Origin: Thiocapsa bogorovii
GTDB taxonomy: Bacteria; Pseudomonadota; Gammaproteobacteria; Chromatiales; Chromatiaceae
Assembly (NCBI RefSeq): GCF_021228795.1
Contig: NZ_CP089309.1
Span: 5,081,501 to 5,145,500, forward strand
Reading direction: 5' to 3'
Length of the DNA stretch: 64,000 bases
The notes beneath the pieces were generated by a model. The model saw only the letters and a program-made list of their open reading frames with translations, was not told the DNA's origin and ran no database searches. Below, piece by piece: positions 35,800-43,438 of this stretch. The position numbers were made by a program, and so were the translations under genes. Position 1 is the stretch's first letter. Every line of letters begins with the position of its first letter.

Positions 35800-36357
35800 A
35801 TGATCGACATCCGAGCCCCTTTGCTCGCCTTGGCGACCGCGTGGATCGCGTGTGTCGCCCTCGCTGCGCCCGGCGCGGCAAACGCCGGTCTGCCCGGAAA
35901 GCCCAGCCGCCCCGTTCTTTCGGTCCAGGATGCCGTTGCCTACGAGGGCGAGGGTCTGCTGTCCTTTCCGGTCATCCTCGACCGACCCGCGCCGAGGGCG
36001 CTGCGCGTCATCGCCGTTCCGCTCCGCGATTCGGCAATGCCGGTCAGGGACTATCGTCCCGGCGCCGTGTTGACCACGATCCCGGCCGGTGCCACCGAGG
36101 GTTCTCTCGGGGTCCGGATCCGTGACGACAAGGTCGTCGGTCCGGATGCCACCTTAAACCTGCACATCGTCGCGGCGCCCGGTGTAACCGTCGAGAAGGG
36201 TAGGGCCACCGGCACCATCCGCGACGATGAGCCGCTGACGATCAATCTGCTCCACATCAACGATCATCACTCGAACCTGCAGCCAACCAGCACGACGCTC
36301 GACCTCGGCTCATCGGGGGGGCGTTCACTGCCCCGATCGGCGGCTTCCCGCGGGTGA
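35800..36357 (+). CDS. Calx-beta/5'-nucleotidase, N-terminal part (frameshifted)
   Basis: The first 185 residues of a secreted nucleotidase. GGAGG precedes ATG at 35800. A signal peptide ends near AANA (about residue 29). Residues 35-145 form a Calx-beta-like domain (LSVQDAVAYEGEGLLSFPVIL to GRATGTIRDDEP). The metallophosphoesterase domain begins with LLHINDHHSN. After a run of seven G at 36315-36321 the frame is lost and ends at TGA 36355-36357. The next frame continues the same domain exactly (AFTAPIGGFPR then TAKIRELE), so one intact gene would need one extra G or two fewer. Confidence 0.8.
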   Translation: MIDIRAPLLALATAWIACVALAAPGAANAGLPGKPSRPVLSVQDAVAYEGEGLLSFPVILDRPAPRALRVIAVPLRDSAMPVRDYRPGAVLTTIPAGATEGSLGVRIRDDKVVGPDATLNLHIVAAPGVTVEKGRATGTIRDDEPLTINLLHINDHHSNLQPTSTTLDLGSSGGRSLPRSAASRG

Positions 36358-37988
36358 CGGCCAAGATCAGAGAGCTCGAATCGCTGCTCGACAATGTCGC
36401 GAAGATTCACGCGGGCGACGCCATCACGGGCACACTCTTCTACACGCTGTTTCAGGGCGAGGCCGACGCGGATCTGATGAACACGGCCTGCTTCGACGTC
36501 TTTGCGCTCGGTAACCATGAATTCGACGACGGTGACGCGACTTTGGTGAAGTTCCTCGATGTCCTGGGGTCGGATCAGACATGCGATACAACGACGATCG
36601 CCGCTAACGTGATTCCGGCCGTCGGAACGCCGTTGGCGCCCGTGACGGCAAACGATTACATCCAGCCCTACGTCATCAAGGAGTTTCAAGGCCAGAAGGT
36701 CGCATTCATCGGGATCGACATCGCCGATAAGACGCGATTCTCATCGCAGCCCTTGCCGACCACGCAGTTCCTCGACGAGGTCGAGACCGCGCAAGCCTAT
36801 GTCGACGCGCTCTCGGCGATGGGGATCGACAACATCGTCCTCGTGACCCACTACGGTTACAAAAACGACTTGGCGCTTGCGCAGGCCGTGACCGGTGTGG
36901 ACGCCATCATCGGCGGTGACTCGCACACCCTGCTCGGCAATCTCGGTCAGTACGGTTTGCCCTCGGCCGGTGACTACCCGACCCTCACCACGAACGCGGA
37001 CGGCGACCCGGTCTGCGTCGCGCAGGCTTGGCAGTATGCCCAGGTCGTCGGCGAGCTGGCCGTCACCTTCCGCGAGGGCAAAGTCGACACCTGCGGCGGT
37101 ACGCCGCACCTCTTGCTCGGGGATGCCTTCGAGCGAAACCGTCAGCCGATAACCGAGCCGGAGCGTATCGAGATCCTGGGGCTCATCGACGCGGATCCGG
37201 ACCTCGGTGTCGTGACCCCGGATCCAACGGCCGAGGCGATCCTCGCCGCTTATGCGGACCAGGTCGACGAGCTCAGTCAGGAGGTGATCGGCGAAGCGGG
37301 CGAGGTCATCTGTGAGCGGCGCGTGCCGACAGAGCCCCGCGGGAGCGCACCCTGCGACGGCGACGCCGTTTCCCTTTCGGGGGCGCAGCTAGATGTGAAC
37401 GGCGGCTTCAGCCAGCAGGTCGTGACCGACGCCTTCCTGGCACGTGCCTTCCGGGCCGACCTCGCGCTGCAAAACGGCGGTGGCGTCCGCATCACGATCC
37501 CCGAGGGGGAGATCACGATCGGGACCGCCTACACCCTGTTGCCCTTCTCCAATACCCTGGTCGAGCTCGAGCTGTCGGGCCAAGAGGTGCTCGACAGCAT
37601 CGAGGACGGTCTTGCCTTCTACGCCTCGAATCCCGGCGGCAACACAGGGGCCTTCCCCTATGGCTCGCGGATCCGCTGGAACATCGATATGAACCAAGCC
37701 AAGGGCGCGCGGATCAGTGCCGTCGAGGTGAAGGATCGATCCACCCGGATCTGGTCGCCTCTCGACCCCGCGGAGACCTATATCGTCGTGACCAACAGTT
37801 TTCTGGCCAACGGCGGTGACGGTTACGCCACCTTCAAGGCCGCCGCGGACGACGGGCGGGTGACCGACACCTTCATCAACTACGCACAGGGTTTCGTCGA
37901 CTACCTGGTCCAGGATCTCGGCGGTGGAGACCTCTTCGTGCCGCTTCCCGAGGACTTCTCGACCCAGTCGTTTGAGCCCTTGCCTTAG
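36354..37988 (+). CDS. 5'-nucleotidase/UshA-like metallophosphatase, C-terminal part (frameshifted)
   Basis: 544 residues that continue the protein begun at 35800. They hold the rest of the metallophosphoesterase domain (FALGNHEFDDGD, VTHYGYKND, GGDSHTLLG) and the 5'-nucleotidase C-terminal substrate domain (QNGGGVRITIPEGEI, LPFSNTLVELELSGQ, YIVVTNSFLANGGDGY). This enzyme class hydrolyses nucleotides or cyclic nucleotides in the periplasm to release phosphate. The GTG at 36354 merely happens to follow the frameshift and is unlikely to be a true start. Whether the shift is a mutation, a sequence error or programmed slippage cannot be told here. Confidence 0.85.
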   Translation: MTAKIRELESLLDNVAKIHAGDAITGTLFYTLFQGEADADLMNTACFDVFALGNHEFDDGDATLVKFLDVLGSDQTCDTTTIAANVIPAVGTPLAPVTANDYIQPYVIKEFQGQKVAFIGIDIADKTRFSSQPLPTTQFLDEVETAQAYVDALSAMGIDNIVLVTHYGYKNDLALAQAVTGVDAIIGGDSHTLLGNLGQYGLPSAGDYPTLTTNADGDPVCVAQAWQYAQVVGELAVTFREGKVDTCGGTPHLLLGDAFERNRQPITEPERIEILGLIDADPDLGVVTPDPTAEAILAAYADQVDELSQEVIGEAGEVICERRVPTEPRGSAPCDGDAVSLSGAQLDVNGGFSQQVVTDAFLARAFRADLALQNGGGVRITIPEGEITIGTAYTLLPFSNTLVELELSGQEVLDSIEDGLAFYASNPGGNTGAFPYGSRIRWNIDMNQAKGARISAVEVKDRSTRIWSPLDPAETYIVVTNSFLANGGDGYATFKAAADDGRVTDTFINYAQGFVDYLVQDLGGGDLFVPLPEDFSTQSFEPLP

Positions 37989-38348
37989 CCTGACCGGTTT
38001 TCTCCCGTCCGGCATGGCTGCCGGCCGGGAGAAAGGGGGGATCGCGCAAAACCGAGCAAGCGAGCTCGTTGCAACCGGAATGGAATCTCTATATCGCGAT
38101 GCCGACGACGGTAATGCCGCAACGGTCGCAGCCTCGATCCCCGTGGGTCCCGCGTCCGAGGAAGCCTAGCTCGACACGGAGGACGCCGACTCGTCGGGTT
38201 GGACACCTCACTGTCATCTGTTGAACACATTCAACAACTATCGTATGGGCTCATGGGCGATTCGGCCGAACATGGATCCCGGGTTCGACTCGCGGGGATG
38301 GAGTCAGCACCCCTTTGATCGCCCGAACCCGACGACTTGGTGCATCAC
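37989..38348. other. intergenic region after the 5'-nucleotidase
   Basis: 360 bp. It contains a strong hairpin at 37998-38035 right after the stop (17-bp arms, one mismatch) but with no U-tract on the plus strand, and a lone CTGTCAT at 38211-38217. No gene seen. Confidence 0.45.
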
Positions 38349-38609
38349 ATGGCGGATTCGGATCGCAAAACACCTCTCGAGAAGGTCGAAACGCTCTATG
38401 AGGAGCTCGTCGACTGGTACGAGGAGGGCTCGGATCGCGAGCTGCGCGCCGCATCCAAGCTGCTGATGATCGGCCTTCTCAAGCTTAAAGCGCATGGCGG
38501 GTTCGGGTGGCAAGGACTCGTCGAAGACTACGTCCTGATGCTCAAGCAGGATCCCGAGCGCTATGCGCGGATCCTCGAGGCCAACCGAGGCGAGAGCAAG
38601 AAAGCCTAA
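38349..38609 (+). CDS. small hypothetical protein
   Basis: 86 residues, helical and acidic: MADSDRKTPLEKVETLYEEL then VDWYEEGSDRELRAASKLLM and GWQGLVEDYVLMLKQDPER. It has no signal peptide. The even codon use and helix pattern suggest a real gene, but I do not recognise the family. It lies about 100 bp upstream of a pstS paralogue on the same strand and may be co-transcribed. An in-frame ATG at 38337 would add four residues. Confidence 0.65.
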   Translation: MADSDRKTPLEKVETLYEELVDWYEEGSDRELRAASKLLMIGLLKLKAHGGFGWQGLVEDYVLMLKQDPERYARILEANRGESKKA

Positions 38610-38712
38610 GGATGCTTGCGCGTGCTCCCGAACACCCCGTCCGGAACGGAGACCGACCGAACGGCCCACCAGATCGCACCCTCACCAGATCGACGACCGA
38701 GAGGAACTCTAG

Positions 38713-39759
38713 ATGCCGTTATCTCCTGCCCTGCGTGTACTGGCGCTCGCCTTCGGCGCGCTGGTCTCCACAACCTTCTGGCAGCCATCCATTGCTGCGG
38801 ACCCGATCAAGATCAACGGCGCGGGGGCGAGTTTTCCGGCTCCGCTCTATCAGCGCTGGTTTCGGGACTATTTCCTCGCGCATCCGAACATTCAGGTCGA
38901 CTATCAGCCGATCGGCTCCGGACCGGGCGTCAACAGCTTTATCGAAGGTCGGCTCGATTTCGCAGGATCGGATCAGCCCTTGACCGATGAGCTGGCGCAG
39001 AGGGCAGGGGACAACATCCTCCAGCTCCCGTTGACGGCCGGGGCGGTCGTCTTGACCTACAATCTTCCGGGGATCGACGCGCTGCGGCTCTCGCGCGAAG
39101 CCCTCGCCGGCATCTTCCTCGGCTCGGTCGCACGCTGGAACGATCCGTTGATTCTTGCGGCCAACCCGGGTGTCGAGATCCCGGATGTGCCGATCGTGGT
39201 GGTCACGCGGGTCGACGCAAGCGGCACTTCCTTGGTCATGACACGGCATCTGAGCGCGATCAGCGAGGCGTTCGCGAAGGAAGTAGGCGTGAGCATGTCT
39301 CCGGACTGGCCGGCATTGCTGCGGGCGCGAGGCGGCCTGATCCGCGGAAGCGGCAACGGGGGCGTGGCGGCCTTCGTTCAGGCGACGGTCGGTGCCATCG
39401 GCTATGTTCAGTATTCCTATGCTCACCTACCCAACATGCAGATGGCTTCGATCGAGAACCGCGAGGGTGATTTTGTCTCGGCCGGGAGCGAGTCGTTCCG
39501 GGCGGCGATCGAGGCCTTTCGGGCGAAGCTTGATCCATCGCAGCTGAGCGATCCGGAAGGTGCGGGGGCTTATCCTATCTTGTCGTTGTCTTGGTTGGTG
39601 ATGCGCTCCGGCGGGGATGATGCCAAGTCGCAGGCGATGCGCGACGTGGTGCGCTACGCGCTCGTCGACGGACAGGCGGATGCCTCCAAGCTGGGTTATA
39701 TCCCCTTAAGTGAAAAGGCGGTTTCCTTGATTCTCGAGGAGCTCGATTCGAGGAAATAG
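38713..39759 (+). CDS. pstS: phosphate ABC transporter substrate-binding protein PstS (paralogue 1)
   Basis: 348 residues. A signal peptide ends near SIAA (about residue 29), and the mature protein has PstS landmarks: INGAGASFPAPLYQRWF, FAGSDQPLTDE, TAGAVVLTYNLPG, VARWNDPLI, RVDASGTSLVMTRHL and YPILSLSWLVM. It should bind periplasmic phosphate. GAGAGGAACTCTAG precedes the ATG. It is an orphan: no pstCAB follows. Compared with the copy at 50724, the phosphate-site loop is RVDASGTS instead of RSDSSGTT. Confidence 0.88.
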   Translation: MPLSPALRVLALAFGALVSTTFWQPSIAADPIKINGAGASFPAPLYQRWFRDYFLAHPNIQVDYQPIGSGPGVNSFIEGRLDFAGSDQPLTDELAQRAGDNILQLPLTAGAVVLTYNLPGIDALRLSREALAGIFLGSVARWNDPLILAANPGVEIPDVPIVVVTRVDASGTSLVMTRHLSAISEAFAKEVGVSMSPDWPALLRARGGLIRGSGNGGVAAFVQATVGAIGYVQYSYAHLPNMQMASIENREGDFVSAGSESFRAAIEAFRAKLDPSQLSDPEGAGAYPILSLSWLVMRSGGDDAKSQAMRDVVRYALVDGQADASKLGYIPLSEKAVSLILEELDSRK

Positions 39760-39780
39760 CATGGATCGAGGAAAGCTGAA

Positions 39781-40137
39781 ATGGTGAAATCGACGGCACT
39801 TCGAGGGGTTGCGCTCGGTGTGGCGGCCGGTCTGCTGGTCGTCGGCTGTACGCAAGAGACGCAAAACAAGTTCGGTCGGACGCTTCAGAATTGGACCGGG
39901 GCGAACGGGGTCCTTGAAGTCTATGCAGGGGAAAAGCTGGTCCGGCGCTTTATCAAGATCGACAAGCTCACGACGGCCAGCGCGACCCAGGGGGCAGGAG
40001 CACGACCCTATCGTTTCGGCTACGGGGTGTTGGATCTGAATCAGAACGGCGTCCAGGACGGCGGCGAAAAATCGGTCTATTTCGAGATCAGCGACTATTC
40101 CACCAACTACGTCTTCTACGGCGATCCTGGCTCCTGA
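39781..40137 (+). CDS. putative lipoprotein
   Basis: 118 residues with a signal peptide and a lipobox VVGC (Cys23). The mature part has a DLNQNGVQDGGEKSVYFE stretch resembling a dockerin/EF-hand-type calcium loop. It follows pstS paralogue 1 by 21 bp on the same strand, so the two are probably co-transcribed. Function unknown. Confidence 0.7.
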   Translation: MVKSTALRGVALGVAAGLLVVGCTQETQNKFGRTLQNWTGANGVLEVYAGEKLVRRFIKIDKLTTASATQGAGARPYRFGYGVLDLNQNGVQDGGEKSVYFEISDYSTNYVFYGDPGS

Positions 40138-40203
40138 AAAGGGAGGCAGTCCGGCATAAACATCCAGCCGAGCGGGAACCATAGCCGACTCGGTCGAATC
40201 AGC

Positions 40204-40224
40204 GAGGCTGGAGGCTGGAGGCCA
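40204..40224. repeat. heptanucleotide repeat (GAGGCTG)
   Basis: GAGGCTG-GAGGCTG-GAGGCCA: the complement of the CCTCCAG heptad seen at 18236 and 60661. Confidence 0.6.
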
Positions 40225-40389
40225 AACCCTTAGGCGATTTCCGGGAACCAACATCCCAACTGCACATCGGATTCGCCGGAAGTGATGCCGACGGTGGTCG
40301 CGACGTTGCTTCCGGCCGATCAAATTTGCACGGAACGATCGACGTGTCGATGCGCATTTAGGTGCACCTCAGGCACCTTCAGGTTGTGC

Positions 40390-40408
40390 GGGCATGCGCA
40401 GTCGGGAT
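40390..40408. repeat. 19-bp exact repeat, copy 2
   Basis: GGGCATGCGCAGTCGGGAT, identical to 23655-23673. It lies 15 bp beyond the 3' end of the HAD hydrolase gene. Confidence 0.7.
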
Positions 40409-40423
40409 ACTGATTTTCGGAAA

Positions 40424-41194
40424 TCACTTTAGACCTCCCCCCCGCAGCACGTCGGCAATCTCCCCCATCAGCCGCTCGAACGATGGCGCCAGGTGATCGA
40501 TCACCCCTCGGTCCTTGCGTTTGAGGCTATTGCCGACGTAGACCGCTCCACCGCATCCGACCTCGCGTTTCGCCGCTCGGACATTCTTGCGGCTATTGTC
40601 GACAACGATACAGGACCGAGGCTCGACATCGAGCTCCTTGAGAACGAAGCGATAGCCTTGCGGATCCGGTTTGGGATGCAGCTTGTTCTTTTTATCGAGC
40701 GTCGAGATCGCATCGAAGATGTGCTCGGGCGGAAACATCTCGGTAAGCCCCTTGACCTCGAGAACCCGGAAGACGTTCTCGCGGACCCCGTTGGTCAAGA
40801 TGGCAACCTGGATCTCATGATCCCTGAGCAGATCCAGTCCCTCGCGGATCCGGTCTTCGGCTCGACTGATGCCGCGATAGTCGAGGTTTCCGGTGCAGGC
40901 GTCGATGAGCCTCGCGAGGGTCGGCTCGATCGGGTCCTCCGCGGGCTTAAGCAATTTGGCGGTATGGTACAAGAGCGGTCCGAGCTGGAGACTCCCGCCC
41001 GCATCATAGATGGCGCGGCCTGCGAGTCGCATCATCTTGAGGGCGCGCTCGCCGAAATGCGTGCTGATCGCTGCGAAGACCGCCAGGGTCTGCGCCTTCA
41101 GCGCCACATCTTCTGCTTCGGTCGTGATCACGCCGTCGAAATCCAACAACAAGAGCCGCGCATCGCGGATGAGTCGGGCAGGCATTCCCGTCAT
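40424..41194 (-). CDS. HAD-superfamily hydrolase
   Basis: 256 residues with all four HAD motifs: motif I LLDFDGVIT (nucleophile Asp in DFDGV, 18-22), motif II ILTNG, motif III lysine in HPKPDPQGY, and motif IV CIVVDNSRKNV. The cap segment is helical. It is probably a phosphatase of a small metabolite, perhaps a nucleotide or sugar phosphate; pyrimidine-nucleotidase-like HADs have similar spacing. Transcribed alone, toward the lipoprotein at 39781. Confidence 0.85.
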   Translation of the reverse strand: MTGMPARLIRDARLLLLDFDGVITTEAEDVALKAQTLAVFAAISTHFGERALKMMRLAGRAIYDAGGSLQLGPLLYHTAKLLKPAEDPIEPTLARLIDACTGNLDYRGISRAEDRIREGLDLLRDHEIQVAILTNGVRENVFRVLEVKGLTEMFPPEHIFDAISTLDKKNKLHPKPDPQGYRFVLKELDVEPRSCIVVDNSRKNVRAAKREVGCGGAVYVGNSLKRKDRGVIDHLAPSFERLMGEIADVLRGGGLK

Positions 41195-41382
41195 GGATGA
41201 CCTCGGATTCCGAGTAGGCCCTGGACGGGCCGAAGCTCGTCAAGGCGGAAACAAAAGGCCAGGCGAGCGGCCGCTGTTCGATACTACTCCAAGACGCCGA
41301 TCCCGGGCGCAGCGCAACGAACTGCCCGAGTCGATACGGCGGTATTCGTCTATCGCGCGGGGGTGGCTGATCCCCTCGCGCC

Positions 41383-42381
41383 TCAGCGCAGCGGAATTAA
41401 GAGGGCGGTGCGCAGTTCCTTGGGGCTCTCGGCGCTGGACGGGTCGTTCTCGTAGATCTCCAGCATTGGGCGGTGCTTGTCGAGCTTGAGCTTGAGCATG
41501 CGGACATGGGCCACGGCGGCGTACCAGGCCAGCTCCAGAAAGTCATAGCTGCCGGTGAGGGTGACCCGGTAGTGTCGGCCGCCGTTGAAGTCCTTGCGGG
41601 CGAAGGGGCCGGCGGCGATGTCTGCGGGCGCCGGGATCGCCATGTCGCACTCGAAGCGGTTTTTCTTCACGTTCACCTTGTTATAGGCGCTGAAAGGCGG
41701 TCCGACAGGCGCAACACCGAGGGAAGCGAGATGGCCCGCGAGCTTCGGGAAGCCGTCCTCCATGGCCCGCACCATCGCATCCATCCTGCCGCTGAAGGGG
41801 ATCAGCAGCGCGCTCTGCGGCTGCAGAGTGGTCTCGCCCTCGAAACGCAGCTCGGGCCGCGGGGCGTCCGGATCAAGCTGCCCGCGAAGCAGCGCCAGGC
41901 CGAGCTCGTAGTCCTTGCCGATCATCTCGCGCACCAAGGGGATCATGGGACGCAACAGGAAGGGCATGCTGCCGCGCAGGTACCAGGCGACCTCTGTCCC
42001 CTCGTCCGTTTCGGCGAATTCCCACCAGACATCCGACCCTGACTTGAAGGGTCGCTGGATCTCCAGTCGTTGCTCGATCCGCCCAGGCGGATCGAAGCGG
42101 ATATGGGTCAGCCGGCCGGCGCCGATGAGGCGTCCATCCCAGGTATAGGAGCCGCCCGGCTGATCTTCGGCCGCACTGAAGTCACGCTTGGCATCGGGTT
42201 CGTGCAGCAGCCAGGGACTCCAGTCGTCCCAGCTTCGGAAATCGCGTACCCGGTCGAAGACGGCTTGCCGGTCGGCGTGCATGGTCAGACTGCGCCGGAC
42301 CTCGTAATCCTTTGGAAGTCGGCTTAGATAGACGAGCCCGGCAGCGAGGGCGATGGCGAGGACAATCAGGACAATCAGCAT
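41383..42381 (-). CDS. membrane-anchored SRPBCC protein with GyrI-like domain
   Basis: 332 residues. One N-terminal transmembrane helix (LIVLIVLAIALAAGLVYL) is followed by an SRPBCC/polyketide-cyclase-like domain (VFDRVRDFRSWDDWSPW, SYTWDGRLIGAGRLTH) and a C-terminal half resembling GyrI-like effector-binding domains (FSAYNKVNVKKNRFECDMAIP, HYRVTLTGSYDFLELAW). Such proteins bind hydrophobic ligands; the ligand is unknown. It is separated from the next gene by a decayed region. Confidence 0.78.
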   Translation of the reverse strand: MLIVLIVLAIALAAGLVYLSRLPKDYEVRRSLTMHADRQAVFDRVRDFRSWDDWSPWLLHEPDAKRDFSAAEDQPGGSYTWDGRLIGAGRLTHIRFDPPGRIEQRLEIQRPFKSGSDVWWEFAETDEGTEVAWYLRGSMPFLLRPMIPLVREMIGKDYELGLALLRGQLDPDAPRPELRFEGETTLQPQSALLIPFSGRMDAMVRAMEDGFPKLAGHLASLGVAPVGPPFSAYNKVNVKKNRFECDMAIPAPADIAAGPFARKDFNGGRHYRVTLTGSYDFLELAWYAAVAHVRMLKLKLDKHRPMLEIYENDPSSAESPKELRTALLIPLR

Positions 42382-42690
42382 GGCGATCTCCCGGTAGGCT
42401 GGATTCTCGGAAGTTTAGCCTTCCATTCGTTGCACGTGGATGAATCGAGACGTTTTTCGACGTCGAGGTCACCGATCTCGAAATACTGGATGCGCTCCAT
42501 CACCTCCGGGAAGTGCTCGCGCACCATCGGCTCATGTTCGCGACGGCTGACGGCGATGATGCGATGGGCGGCTTTAAAATCCTTCGGCCGTGCGGCGATT
42601 GGATAACGGGCGCCGCCGCGAACCGGGATCGTGCGGCGTTGCAGCTCGGTCATGGCGAAGGCGGAGTTCGGCCCCTGCGTTCTTAAACGT
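42375..42690 (-). pseudogene. remnant of a low-molecular-weight tyrosine-phosphatase-like protein
   Basis: An open stretch without a proper start reads GPNSAFAMTELQRRTIPVRG, ARYPIAARPKDFKAAHRIIAV, SRREHEPMVREHFPEVMERI, QYFEIGDLDVEK. This resembles the C-terminal two thirds of LMW-PTP-like proteins (the RxP...DF..A..IIA...EH.PM...FP...YF.I.DLD pattern). The N-terminal catalytic CxxxxxR loop is absent, and the tail is frayed. The upstream end overlaps the metallopeptidase remnant. Confidence 0.5.
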
Positions 42691-43190
42691 CGAGCGCCGC
42701 CCCGTTCCTTCGCAGCCATTCCTTCCGCTCCCGGAAATCGGGTAGGACCTTGTCGACCTCGTTCCAGAATGCGTCCGTATGGTCGCGGTGGTGGAAGTGG
42801 CAAAGCTCGTGGACCAGGATGTAGTCGATGACGGTCTGAGGAGCCATCATGCACTTCCAGTGAAAGGCGAGCTTGCCGGAGGCCGAGCACGAGGCCCACC
42901 GGTGTCCAAGCTCCTTGACCTCGATGCCTGCCGGCTCGACGCCCACCTTGGGGGCGAAGTAGCCGACACGGCTGCGCAGTCGCTCGGTGCCCTTGGCGGT
43001 ATGGTAATCCCGGAACGCGGATTTGGCCGCCGCCATCTCGCCATGGTCAACGAGGTCGCGCCGCAGCGTGAAGCGGCCATTCTTGAGCTAAAGCTTCTCT
43101 GCCTGGTCGGCGACCAGCAGAAGACGGTAAGCCCGCCCCAGGTACAGAAACCCCTCGCCGTTCATGTATTCGCGCAGCACCCCCAGTCGG
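42683..43190 (-). pseudogene. interrupted YgjP-type (M48-like) metallopeptidase
   Basis: The intact C-terminal part (42683-43036) has the zinc motif HELCHFHHRDHTDAFW and the ELGHRWASCSASGKLAFHW strand typical of YgjP/DUF45 proteins. Upstream in the same frame are LRRDLVDHGE and EYMNGEGFLYLGRAYRLLLV, but a TAG stop at 43088-43090 interrupts them (ADQAEKL-stop-LKNGRF), and the usual N-terminal ~70 residues are missing. Such proteins are often encoded beside type I restriction genes; none is seen here, so this looks like the leftover of a lost locus. A short form starting at 43036 could still be expressed. Confidence 0.65.
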
Positions 43191-43438
43191 CTTGAGATCC
43201 TGCCACTAGGCGAGGCTCCGGCAGATCCAGTATTGTTTGGACGCGACGGAAGATCTCTTCGAATCGCCTGCCACCTTCGGAGCCGAAGCGCTGCAGCTCG
43301 ACGCGGTTCGAGCCGTCCGAAAGGGTCGGCAACAGCGTCCAATGCGCGACCGGGGAGACCGGCCAAGGCGATCCCTCGGATGCAAACGCCGACCGCGTGG
43401 ACGGACTCGATACCGGCGATGCTCCGCGCCGTCTCTTG

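Noticed and set aside
37998-38035. intrinsic terminator after the 5'-nucleotidase
   Set aside because: A strong hairpin is present but followed by G instead of T, so it is not called a terminator.
38211-38217. PHO box upstream of pstS paralogue 1
   Set aside because: A perfect CTGTCAT exists but no second unit at 11 or 22 bp spacing.
38270-38310. tRNA-like T-loop GGTTCGACTC
   Set aside because: Only an isolated T-arm-like string; no anticodon arm, acceptor stem or CCA at the right distance.
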